Positions 21,946 through 31,569 of a DNA stretch of 64,000 nt are shown piece by piece (the stretch's first letter is position 1; the number at the start of each line of letters is the position of its first letter). The position numbers and the translations under genes are program-made. The notes beneath the pieces are model-generated. The model saw only the letters and a list, made by a program, of their open reading frames with translations. It searched no databases and had not been told where the DNA came from. Source of the stretch: Clavaria fumosa (lineage: Eukaryota > Basidiomycota > Agaricomycetes > Agaricales > Clavariaceae); the NCBI GenBank assembly GCA_951802425.1, contig OX637796.1, positions 2,418,001-2,482,000 of the forward strand, given 5' to 3'.

Positions 21946-22873
21946 TGGAAAAGAGAAGTTTCAATCACGTGGTTGAACGGGAAAAGTCACCGCCACATGC
22001 TTTGGCAAGTGCGACTTCAAAGACCCTGATTCCGGAATGCACGCCAACGTGCAACGTCTCACAGGATCTCACCCCTGCGCATGGTCATCTCAAGCAGTTC
22101 CCCGCCTCGCTCTCGCTCAGGTTAAGTGGTACGGATGCCCACAGATTTACTACGGTCTGGGAAATGCAGCTTGTGGCGGATCACACAGAGTAGAACAATG
22201 CTAGTAGTACGACGCTCTATGTGGAATGTAGATAATGCAAAAGTAAAGCCTAATGCATTCTGCAAGACCTTATTCTTCCCAGCGCGCCGGATGGGAATGA
22301 TGCTGAGGATAATTGAAAGACTAAGCGCGATCGGTGGCTGGCTTGGCACACTACTGGACGCATTATTCTGGCTTAGTGGGGACGGATTCGATGGCAACAG
22401 TGCAGGCGTGCCTTCAGCCGAGAGTTGACCATTCGTTGGAGTTACGCTGCCTTGGCCAATGGACGAAGTGGTGCTTGTTCGCGCGGAGCGATTGCCTGAC
22501 TCTTTTATTTTCGATGGGTAAGATACTTTAAGTTTTTTAAGCAAAAAATCTAAACCGAAGACGTTTCATCGTAATCCTCCGCTGCCATAAAGAGCCACGC
22601 ACCCTCGTTGAGTGCCGGCGGCAAATCATGCAGCCACGAATGCCACTCGTGGAAGCGACGCGTCTCACGTGACAGACGCGTCGCGTTGAGCGAGTTTTCA
22701 AACTCCGATCCAACCCCCACAGTACAAGAAGCCCGCGTCTCGTTAATTTCAGGGTCTCAATCTGGCCATACCATCTTGTATATCGATTGAATACTCGCGA
22801 TCCCTCTGTACGTCTCCCATGTCCTTGCTCTGGTAGACTGACGCCTCATTCTATCGCTTGCAGACCTACTACC
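21946..22873. promoter_or_regulatory. Divergent spacer, SPB1 / C2H2 gene, with one unassigned ORF
   Basis: About 930 bp between divergent start codons. A minus-strand ORF at 22122-22544 (140 codons) has a hydrophobic centre (IALSLSIILSIIPI) but no recognised family, so I do not call it a gene. The plus side probably contains a 5' UTR intron ending at the CAG at 22861-22863, just before the C2H2 start codon. Confidence 0.45.
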
Positions 22874-24697
22874 ATGTCCCATGCAACACAACTATTTGGC
22901 CCTGCATCGTCGACGAGCGGCAACCCAAGGCCTCTTAAGCGTCGCCTCACACCCACAGAAATTCCTTTCTTGACCACGGCTGCAGAGTCATTTCGACCTC
23001 TCCCATACAAGCCGAATAATGCAGTCGCTGAGAAACCCGCCGAGCTGAAACCCGCCATGCTAGCAGCATTCGCGGCATCCCCGCCCCCAATGGATCCATC
23101 CCCTAATGATCCCTATGCAGTGTTTATTCGGCCCCCTTTTGACGACTTCCCCAACGCCCATCTTTATCCCGACGGCCTCTCGTACGCGGTTATGGCGTTG
23201 AACCCGGAATGGTTTCTCGTGGCCCAAGATTTCATCACTATGAATTCGAGCAATCCAAACGGGATACCCTACCCACCACAATTAGAACCTCCGCGAGGAT
23301 GGTGCCCTACGAAAAAGAAAGATCTCAAGAACCGTGTCGAATCTTGGCCTGAAGGTGAAGAACCTCGGCTCAGATGCACCTTCTGTCGAAGAACCTATGC
23401 CGGCGTCAACGCAAAGAGTATGTGGAGGCGCCACGTCTTCGAGAAACACAAGGTGGCCATGTCAAATCGGCGTGACAACTGCTTTGGTCGCACACCTGGC
23501 CGGACTTCTATCAGTATGTTCGTTTTCGGCGCAGTTTTCCGCAGTCGTTCATTAGCTCCAATAGAAGCAAACAAGCAGCAGGCTGCGGTGTCCAGTAAAG
23601 AGAATTCGGACATTAGGAAAGACCAGATAGACGTTGTGGCAAGCAACACCGTTGGTCTCGCAGAGATAAAGCCAATGCCGAATCGCAAGTCCAGAAACTT
23701 TCCGCCCGCCGATGGTGCATGCGCGAAAGCTGCGCTCACGGCTCGAGTCGAGCGCTCTAGGGAGAAATTCATGCTACCTGCGACACAAGCGATGGTTCAG
23801 AAAGAGTTTGGCCTGGGTTCCGATGATTTCGAGAAGGACTATTGCCTACGTTCTGCGGCGCCGATGGACACACTTTCTATTCCTCCCGAATCGTTGCATA
23901 CTCTGAACGAGGATGGAAAAGCCAATGCTGCGGGCAACCTTTCTCCAACGCCTGCTTTGTCTGGCTCTCCATACGACCCACTTTCGACTCCAGCCTTTCA
24001 CCATAGTCCGGGCCGCCTCTCTACCGATCCTTGGCGCTTCCCGAGTCCAAGCCATCCTCTTCATTCTAAGGCACGTGATCTCAGCCTGAGTATGGTTGCT
24101 CAAGGTGCCGTCACGCCGAATTCGAAGGGGATGGTTAGTCCGAGCACCCTGTCTATCATGAACATCAGTCCGTTCTTCAGCCCATCGTTCAAATCCGGAG
24201 CTTCACCTCGATTCACTTTCAATTCAAATTCGAAGAAACAAACGTCTCTATCGGAGACTGACCGTATGGCTCGTCTGATGATTGAGGATTCGCCACTCGG
24301 CAGGGCTCGTTTCGATTTGATGGATTGGATGTCGCGGTCACAATCCTCGCCTGGTCTCAATCGCTCTGGACTTGCAGGGCTCGCAGATCCATTTGCCGAA
24401 GTCTTTTTCTCCTGGACAGACAATTCCACCGATCACAGCGATTCGTTCGAGAGCCCTGCATCCACTCCCGAAGCGGAGAGCCCGGTACTTAGGAGCGCTG
24501 CACTGCCAGACTTCGGACCTCTGATCGACAAATCTGACTGCAGCAGTCTGGGCTCTAGTGAAGACATATTCGGGGGCTTAAAGTTTGCGACGTTGGGAGA
24601 TGATGAAGATGACGAGGCGGAGGTCGAATTTGCGCTATCGGCTGCGTTCAGAACAACCCGAGAAGCCTCCCCCTTACGGAAGCGGAGGAGGACTTGA
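22874..24697 (+). CDS. C2H2-type zinc-finger protein, putative transcription factor
   Basis: The start MSHATQLFGP at 22874 follows a likely 5' UTR intron; an in-frame ATG at 22787 is less likely. A single finger-like motif reads C-T-F-C, then 15 residues, His, four residues, His (within LRCTFCRRTYAGVNAKSMWR and the following HVFEKHK). The spacing is longer than the usual 12. It is preceded by a well-ordered block around YAVFIRPPFDDFPNAHLYPD and followed by 370 Ser/Pro-rich residues with many SP/TP sites, suggesting phosphorylation. An in-frame 51-nt intron is likely at 23514-23564. It ends with a basic SPLRKRRRT that could be a nuclear signal. Probably a basidiomycete-specific nuclear protein; target unknown. 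Confidence 0.72.
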   Translation: MSHATQLFGPASSTSGNPRPLKRRLTPTEIPFLTTAAESFRPLPYKPNNAVAEKPAELKPAMLAAFAASPPPMDPSPNDPYAVFIRPPFDDFPNAHLYPDGLSYAVMALNPEWFLVAQDFITMNSSNPNGIPYPPQLEPPRGWCPTKKKDLKNRVESWPEGEEPRLRCTFCRRTYAGVNAKSMWRRHVFEKHKVAMSNRRDNCFGRTPGRTSISMFVFGAVFRSRSLAPIEANKQQAAVSSKENSDIRKDQIDVVASNTVGLAEIKPMPNRKSRNFPPADGACAKAALTARVERSREKFMLPATQAMVQKEFGLGSDDFEKDYCLRSAAPMDTLSIPPESLHTLNEDGKANAAGNLSPTPALSGSPYDPLSTPAFHHSPGRLSTDPWRFPSPSHPLHSKARDLSLSMVAQGAVTPNSKGMVSPSTLSIMNISPFFSPSFKSGASPRFTFNSNSKKQTSLSETDRMARLMIEDSPLGRARFDLMDWMSRSQSSPGLNRSGLAGLADPFAEVFFSWTDNSTDHSDSFESPASTPEAESPVLRSAALPDFGPLIDKSDCSSLGSSEDIFGGLKFATLGDDEDDEAEVEFALSAAFRTTREASPLRKRRRT

Positions 24698-25426
24698 TGC
24701 CCCTCATTCGGAAGTCTTTGTTCCCATCAACTCTTCGCCACCGCTGTATGACCGTCATCACCTTCCCTGGCTCCTTCTCTCATTTGCGAGACCATCACCA
24801 CGTAACACAGACTTTGCCATGTACACAATCATCTCCAAGTAATTTTGATTCTCTCCCTATGCGGCGATCCCTCTATTTATCCACTTTCTCCGTTTGGTTC
24901 AGCGTAACCTCTTAGTTTCGTGGTTTCGATCTTGATCTTGTGATTCTCGTTGTGTCGATAGTCATCGCCATGTAGGTCTCATATGTATCCCTCTAGCCTC
25001 GCTGTCTCAATACGCCCGAAATCGATCACTTGTAACGCACGCACATTCGTCCGTCTTCACATAACACATAAATTGTGGCGTGGGACAGTGTATGCCTATA
25101 TGGGTAGCACCGTATCCATCCCATACAACAGCCAACAAGCCAACGGCGAACAGCCAACAACCAGCACAGGCCAACCCCGTTGATCGAATATTGATCCTCA
25201 TATCCCTTCTTCTTCATCTTGTACTTCGCCGTTCTATCCCAACTGTAAACCCCCACTACGCTTACCCATTGTTTGCCTGGAGCTTCATTGCTAGGTGCTT
25301 CCAAAATCGTGCGCTTCTTCGATCGGCTGATGCCCAGAACTCCTCCCAGCGTGAAACATATATTAAATCATCAAGTCCTCTGCCAACTGTCTGAAGAAGA
25401 TTAAGCGCTCACCACTATGCAAGCCA
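24698..25426. other. Spacer between C2H2 gene and RAC1
   Basis: About 730 bp including the C2H2 3' UTR and the RAC1 promoter. The short ORFs in all frames have no family features. Confidence 0.5.
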
Positions 25427-26429
25427 TCAAATGTCAGTGACACTTCTGTATCTTTGCCATACACCCACGGCGAGATCACTGACCCGCTCCTACGCTTCAT
25501 ATAGGTGTCGTTGTAGGAGACGGCGCTGTCGGCAAGGTATTCTAATCGCTCCCATAATGTAACCCATGTGACATGGCTGGGACTTCAGACATGCCTTCTC
25601 ATCTCGTACACCACGAACGCTTTCCCAGTGTGTCCTATAGCCTTCTCCGTGTATCTATTCCCGCTGATCAGCACCCCGCAGGGAGAGTACATCCCCACTG
25701 GTATGTGCTCACGGCTGCATTTGCTAGGCAGGATGGCCGTTTGACGGAATCAATTTGCCTTCACTGCCAGTTTTTGATAATTACTCTGCGAACGTGATGG
25801 TCGACTCGAAGACCATATCGCTTGGGTTGTGGGACACCGCTGGCCAGGAAGACTATGACCGACTCCGACCACTGTCATACCCACAGACTGACGTGTTTCT
25901 GATTTGTTTCTCGTTGGTTAGCCCGCCGAGTTTTGAGAACGTTCGGACCAAAGTACGCACTGCTTTGCACCGCTGAACAGCCTTTTCACCGTGCTGACGC
26001 TGAGATTACTGAAGTGGTATCCCGAGATCAACCATCATGCGCCGACGACATCGATATTGCTGGTCGGAACAAAGCTCGATTTGCGCGAAGACCCTGCCAC
26101 AGTCGAGAAACTGAGAGATCGGTGATTGAATATCATCTGAGAGTAATGAAGCGATGTTGATGATAGAGATGTTGCAGTCGAATGGCGCCCATCCAGTATA
26201 CGCAAGGCTCCGGAATGGCCAAAGATATTGGCGCCGTGAGATACCTAGAGTGTTCCGCCCTTACACAGAAAGGTCTCAAGACTGTTTTTGACGAAGCCAT
26301 CCGCGCTGTTTGTGAGTATCGAGCGGTTCATTGGAAAGGGCCTGCCGCTGACCAGTTTCGGGCATAGTGAACCCCCCACCAAAAGGAGGACGTTATCAAA
26401 GCAAGGGTAGTAAATGTGTAGTGGCGTGA
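25427..26429 (+). CDS. RAC1: Rho-family GTPase Rac1
   Basis: Controls actin dynamics, polarised growth and NADPH oxidase in fungi. The gene is split by introns into short exons: MQAIK, then [10 protein letters not shown], then [13 protein letters not shown], then GEYIPT, then [20 protein letters not shown] and onward. [20 protein letters not shown] is the switch II region. After two more introns come [20 protein letters not shown] and [20 protein letters not shown]. The final exon encodes [14 protein letters not shown] and ends with the CAAX box CVVA (TGA 26427-26429). The GEYIPT and NYSANVMVD signatures distinguish it from Cdc42. At least seven exons; all junctions agree in phase. Confidence 0.94.
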
Positions 26430-27028
26430 AAGATTTCACTTCCTCGCTGATAGGGCATACCCCTTATGGCATATGCCAAATCTGTACGTCCCTGCTCGTC
26501 TCCTTGAGCTTAGTTTGCGCCCCCCTCCGTGTCCACTGCTGGATGCGAAAGTGATACTTTGTGCTCTCCTTCCTTCGGTCCCCTTGATATGTCTATACAT
26601 TTGTGGTCTTTTACCTTCGTTTGACGTAAATCGGAGAGCACAGCATACGCTGTGTGTCCACCATGCGGGAGGGCGTGAGAAAGCTTCCCTGTACAGATCA
26701 TCGCGAGCTTGGATCATCATGACCTCAGGCGCCCTCCCAATATGGTCAAGGAGGCCAAAGCAAAGCTCGTTAGCCTGCTTGGCTTGTTCAAGGGCTGCTC
26801 CATTTCTTTCTCTGTTTATTGTTTTGTTTCACCTCTACATTCTTGACAACCAGGAGGATCAACAACAATCTACTTGTGAGCCGGCCCGTATTTCGTCGGG
26901 GATTCGGTCGTGGAATTCAGTCATGCTCTTCCATAAGGGACATCAATTTGATCCCAACAGCTCGTCCACTCGCCGTCCGGATCACCTTTCCCTCTTTGCT
27001 CACCCAAGGTCACTCTTGTGTCTATGAG
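26430..27028. other. Spacer between RAC1 and the membrane-protein gene
   Basis: About 600 bp. It holds the RAC1 3' UTR and the promoter and 5' UTR of the next gene. An ORF open from 26819 runs in frame into the next CDS, but its first 70 codons look non-coding. Confidence 0.45.
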
Positions 27029-30000
27029 ATGGAGCGCAACGAGCAGTCCTCATCGAGGAGGCATCGTGCTGTTCCTTCAATCGACACCAACGCCTCAGGC
27101 ATTGCTGAAAGCGTTGCAAGCTTGAATACGCTGGTGACGGGAGAGTCATTGCATCTTTCACGCTTCCCACAACCTCCAACCACTGTCCCTACTCCCACAA
27201 CCACACCTACACGAAGTGTCTTCGCAATGTCTACGAGCGGCGGTGAGCCCCGTCTGGCGTCCCCCGCGAGGAGCACACTCTCGCTCGCTGGTTCAACAAA
27301 TGGTCGATCCACTATTCTCTCACCCACCAGGAGTACATTTAGCACCAGGTCACTGAAACGTACACGGAACCCGAGCTCTCCCAAACCCTCTCTGATTAGT
27401 TCGATCTTACCTGAAGGAGCCGCCTCTCCTGGTCCTAGTAGGAGAGCCGCATCCCCAGCCTCGGAAAGTTCTTCGATGGCACCGCTACTGCTGGCTGAGT
27501 ATGTCGAAAGTTTCTCTTCCCATAGGTCAAACGAGTCTATGCAGCCGACCACCACCCCCATCGTAACACCGGTACCTTTGCCGACGTCCAAACCCCCACA
27601 AAATTTCCCTTCTCCTAGATCGAACGTGTCTGTTCCGTTAACCGCGACTCCCCAGAGCATTCGTTCCTCTCGACCCCTTCCCCCGCGTCCGGTCGATAGC
27701 AAAGCTTCAACTTCTTACAGCTGGCATGACGGATCCTCTGCAATCATTGCCGATCCTGTCGAGGACCGTTTGTTGCCCACAGCTTTCATCACAGGACTAC
27801 TCGAAGCTACGAGTGGTATTGGCGGTGACGAGATCGTGCAGACTCCGAGACCTCACGAGGCGAGGAGGTCTGCGCTCCCTCTCTCACCGTATACGGATGC
27901 TCACGCATCCCCCAACGCCGATGCCAATTTTTGTTCCAGTCTCTTAATTCAGCCCACTCAGTCTGATGAACCTCCCTCAACTGCTGGCCTCGACCTTCGT
28001 TCAGACCTGCGCTCTTCAATCGCCTCCAGGAGTATATCAGGAGACTCGGACACGCTGTACATGCCTGCTGAGCGAATTGACGTGCCTTTTATTGGGACTG
28101 CCACCATGGCGAGAGCCGGGCCTCAAGGAGCCTCCGTCATCGGTTACGCACCAGCTAATCTGAGGCAATTGACCACGACCAGGACCAGCAGCATACAAGC
28201 CACAAGGGCGAGTGTGCCAAACTCCACATTTTGTGACAAGCATGCTGTCGATCCTGTATTGCCTAATAGCCCGAACTTCGATATCGAAGCAGAGAAGCTG
28301 CCATACAGTCGGGCTCTTTCCTCTCCAGCAATACGCGCGGAAACCATCTATCGTGATTTCAAGCCTCCACAGCCTCGCATGTCCACTCATTCCATGAAGA
28401 CTACCAGGACCAATCGATCAGTGCGAAGTTTTGTCTCATCGTTTTTCTCAAAGGATTCAAACCGCAATCACGGCGCAAATACGCACCTTCCCAAACCCAA
28501 GCCGTTGCCTCCCATCCCTATAATACCCCAGATCCCCATATCTGTCGAAGTTCAAAATCGAATGGAGGAAGCTGAACTGCCACTACCTACTCTCGCCGAA
28601 CGAGGTGGCACACTGCTACACCTTCTCGAACAGGGCATTCATCCACATCATTCCGTGGACGGAACGATGCTTGGAAATCTTTGGAAGCAAAGCGACCTCA
28701 AGCCATTGCGAAATGAGGAAGCATCAGGTTCTTATCGAAGTATGGGCGTTCAACCGAAGCGCAAGACACTCTTCGATAAAGTCGCGATTCCCGTGGTTGT
28801 GTCTTTGCTCGTGATCACTGCCATCATCGTGGGTTCCGTTGTGGGCACGACCATGCGCCGTCGACACTGCCCTAATGATATGACTGGGGCCAGGTGTAAC
28901 CTCAGTCAGTGCTTTATTGTACCATCTTATACCGAGTTGTTAACCGTCGTATCTGCTTCTAGACGCCACATGCATCTGCGTCTGGCCCCCAAATGCCGCA
29001 TGCACTCACGTCGCACAAGCTTTAGTATCCTTACTACCGAATCTCAACACCTTGTTTCAAACGAACCATTCCATCCAAACGTTGAGTAGTGCAATCTGGT
29101 ACGCCAACCTCGACGTAGGAACGGGGAACTGCGCATCGCAAGCTTTATTGGTGGACGTTGCGCCTCTTGACGCAACGACTCACCCGAACCGAACGGCATG
29201 GGCTCAAACCGCTCTCTTGTGGAATCTCCTCACGACGCTAGATGTGAACACAGCCCGACAGTTGCAAAAATCCGTGCAAGGGGTGCCCTGGCAGACTTTA
29301 TCGAGTGATGGACCGGTTGCTAATGCCGGTCCATCCTTTCAGTTTCAGCCTGTATCTTCAGCATACACCTTGGATTTTGGCGCTCAGACAGTGACCCAGC
29401 CTGGCGTGTCATTTGTTGCGGATGGGAATGTAGATCCTGCTCAAAACGCGGAAGTTAACGAAAATATGCACGTTGTGTTGAACCGCATGTTCAGTTATGC
29501 TTCAGGTGAGTCAAGCTTGGGAACGCGTGGTCGTGTCCAACTGACAGCATTTTCAATAGCATCGGCCCACCAACAACGCCAAGCATTGCTGCACTACTGG
29601 CGAACAAAGCCCGACAATCCTGACATGAACGCGTTCATGAATGCCGTTTCGTCCGCAGACGTCTTAATTCCCTTCGATGCAACATCTACATCCGTCAATT
29701 CGTTGTTGTCGAATTCGACAACAGCGCCGTTCCCCCCTCCCCAAGCATGTTACCCCGGATACACTCAGGCCCAATTGCAACGCTTGAGTACGATCGAGCA
29801 CTCGGCATTTGGCCTCCCGCCGATATCTCCTGCATCTGATTTCTCCTCCGCATGTTACCCTAACCGTCCGGTATATGGCATTCTCGACATCACGCGAATG
29901 CGTCTCCCTTTCCCAAATTCGCGCCATGGTGCTGTCAAGCAAGCTGTCGCCCTTCAGGGGGCGGCCCGTTCCCGAGTAGTGGTCGCCTCTGGTGAGCTTG

Positions 30001-30548
30001 GCCTGACGTCATTAACAGCCACCGAAAAACCAGCAGATGCTACACCATTCGAGGTGGACCCCCGACGGTTCGGGACGCTTACCCACATGGACCACGTCAT
30101 ATTCAACTATCTCACCTCTCTACCTGACCCGAATGTTGTGAGTGCCCTGATAAGGCACGTCCTCTCATCCCCCCCCGTACCTCCTACGGACGACTTGGTC
30201 GCATCCCTACCGCTTCTCGAAGTGGCTATATTCGGATCTCTTACTCCCCAAGACATCGACCACACTGTCGCTTCGTTCACAACACCTGGAGGCGACCTGT
30301 TCTTTGGCTCCGATCAGGCATCAGCACTCCGTAACTGGTCGTTGCGTGCCGTTCCGCATGGGAGTGTTGTATGGACAGAAAATGCGACCTCGCCGCTCGT
30401 AGTCCGAGATAATAGTATCGACGATCCAGCGTTCAGGTCAGTGTGGGACCCTGCGAGTCTATTCTTCTCCCTACACCCTCCCGGAGTCAACGTCACGGTA
30501 TTTAACATCACAAATGGCTTCCAAGCGAAAAATAAATTTACTCCTTAA
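27029..30548 (+). CDS. Large single-pass membrane protein with Ser/Pro-rich N-terminal tail
   Basis: Starts MERNEQSSSRRHRAVPS. About 590 residues are Ser/Thr/Pro-rich and presumably cytosolic. They end in a basic stop-transfer region before one TM helix (VAIPVVVSLLVITAIIVGSV). A 67-nt intron (about 28904-28961) then joins a short Cys-rich segment, CPNDMTGARCNLNATCICV, which resembles part of an EGF-like module. The remaining 530 residues form a well-structured outer domain with repeated N-glycosylation sequons. A 54-nt stop-free intron is likely at 29506-29559. There is no signal peptide, so an N-in/C-out topology is inferred. I do not know its function; it may be a basidiomycete cell-surface protein. 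Confidence 0.75.
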
Positions 30549-31569
30549 CAAAGCATGTATACCCAACATGTCTTACCCATTTCCATTCGTTTCTTCAGCA
30601 TATATATTCCCCCGCCCGCATACCTAATGGATGGATAGCACAGCCCGTATGGGGATTATGGCACGTCCCTTATGTATTTCCGTCTTGCACGACATTGCAT
30701 TGTTGCTTCCAAAAACCGCTATCCTTGAATAAAAATCACTCTACCCAAAATCTTTTTTGTCGACCCTCATTGCACTGTGATATCAGTCATGATTTGTACA
30801 GGCAACAATCACCCAGAAACGGCGTATATCCGGCAACACCACATAAACGGCATTGGATCTCCTCGGCGGGTATCGTAGAATGCATCAACGGTTGATGGTT
30901 GTGATAAATACAACAGAACAAGGGTTCATAAGACCATGTCCCGCTGAGCAGTCAATTGATGAATTAGGTACAAAAGCAGTCAAACTTCGGAGGAGAAAGC
31001 GAGTGACAGCGACAGCAAGATCAAGAGACGGCGACGACGGGTGAAACGGGAACGAAGGGTGTGTGAGGACGATTAATCGAGGCCGGCGAGGGCGAGATAC
31101 GGTGAAGAGCAGGATGGCATTCAGCCTCTGTCCCTGTCCATGGGACACCGCCCTATCTCTCTCAATGTTCTTGTCACCCTCGGCGTCGCCGGTAGTGGCT
31201 CACAGGCCCTCGCGGTCATCGTCGTCTCAATTTCCTTTGCTTCTTGGACAGTGATAAAAGCAGTCCAATCTGGAATTAGCTGCAAGGGGCAACCGGTAAC
31301 TGCGTACCCTATGAAAGAGCAGTGCTTAGTAGATTGACTCTACAACCACGCTGAGCGCTGATCTGCTATTACGGCGCCGCGAAGGTGAAGAATCACCGTT
31401 AACGTTTGCAAGATCGTTGTCTCAGCCTGGCACGCACCGTGACTAACATATGTAAAACGTGACTCTCGATCGCGCGCACGCCAATTCCCCACCCTCTCGG
31501 ACTTGAAAGCTTGAAAGCTTGAACTTCAGTACTCGACTGCTTTGGACTCAACGTTTCTCGTATCCTGCA
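30549..31569. other. 1-kb intergenic region
   Basis: No conserved ORF or RNA gene is evident. An 8-bp direct repeat lies at 31502-31523, about 50 bp from the regulator start codon. Confidence 0.5.
31502..31523. repeat. Direct repeat CTTGAAAG x2.6 upstream of the Zn2Cys6 gene
   Basis: Two full and one partial tandem copies of CTTGAAAG, each overlapping an AAGCTT. It lies in the likely 5' UTR or core promoter. Confidence 0.6.

Noticed and set aside
22122..22544. 140-codon minus-strand ORF between SPB1 and the C2H2 gene
   Set aside because: It has a hydrophobic patch but no recognisable family, no supporting splice structure and no clear start context; left as unassigned.
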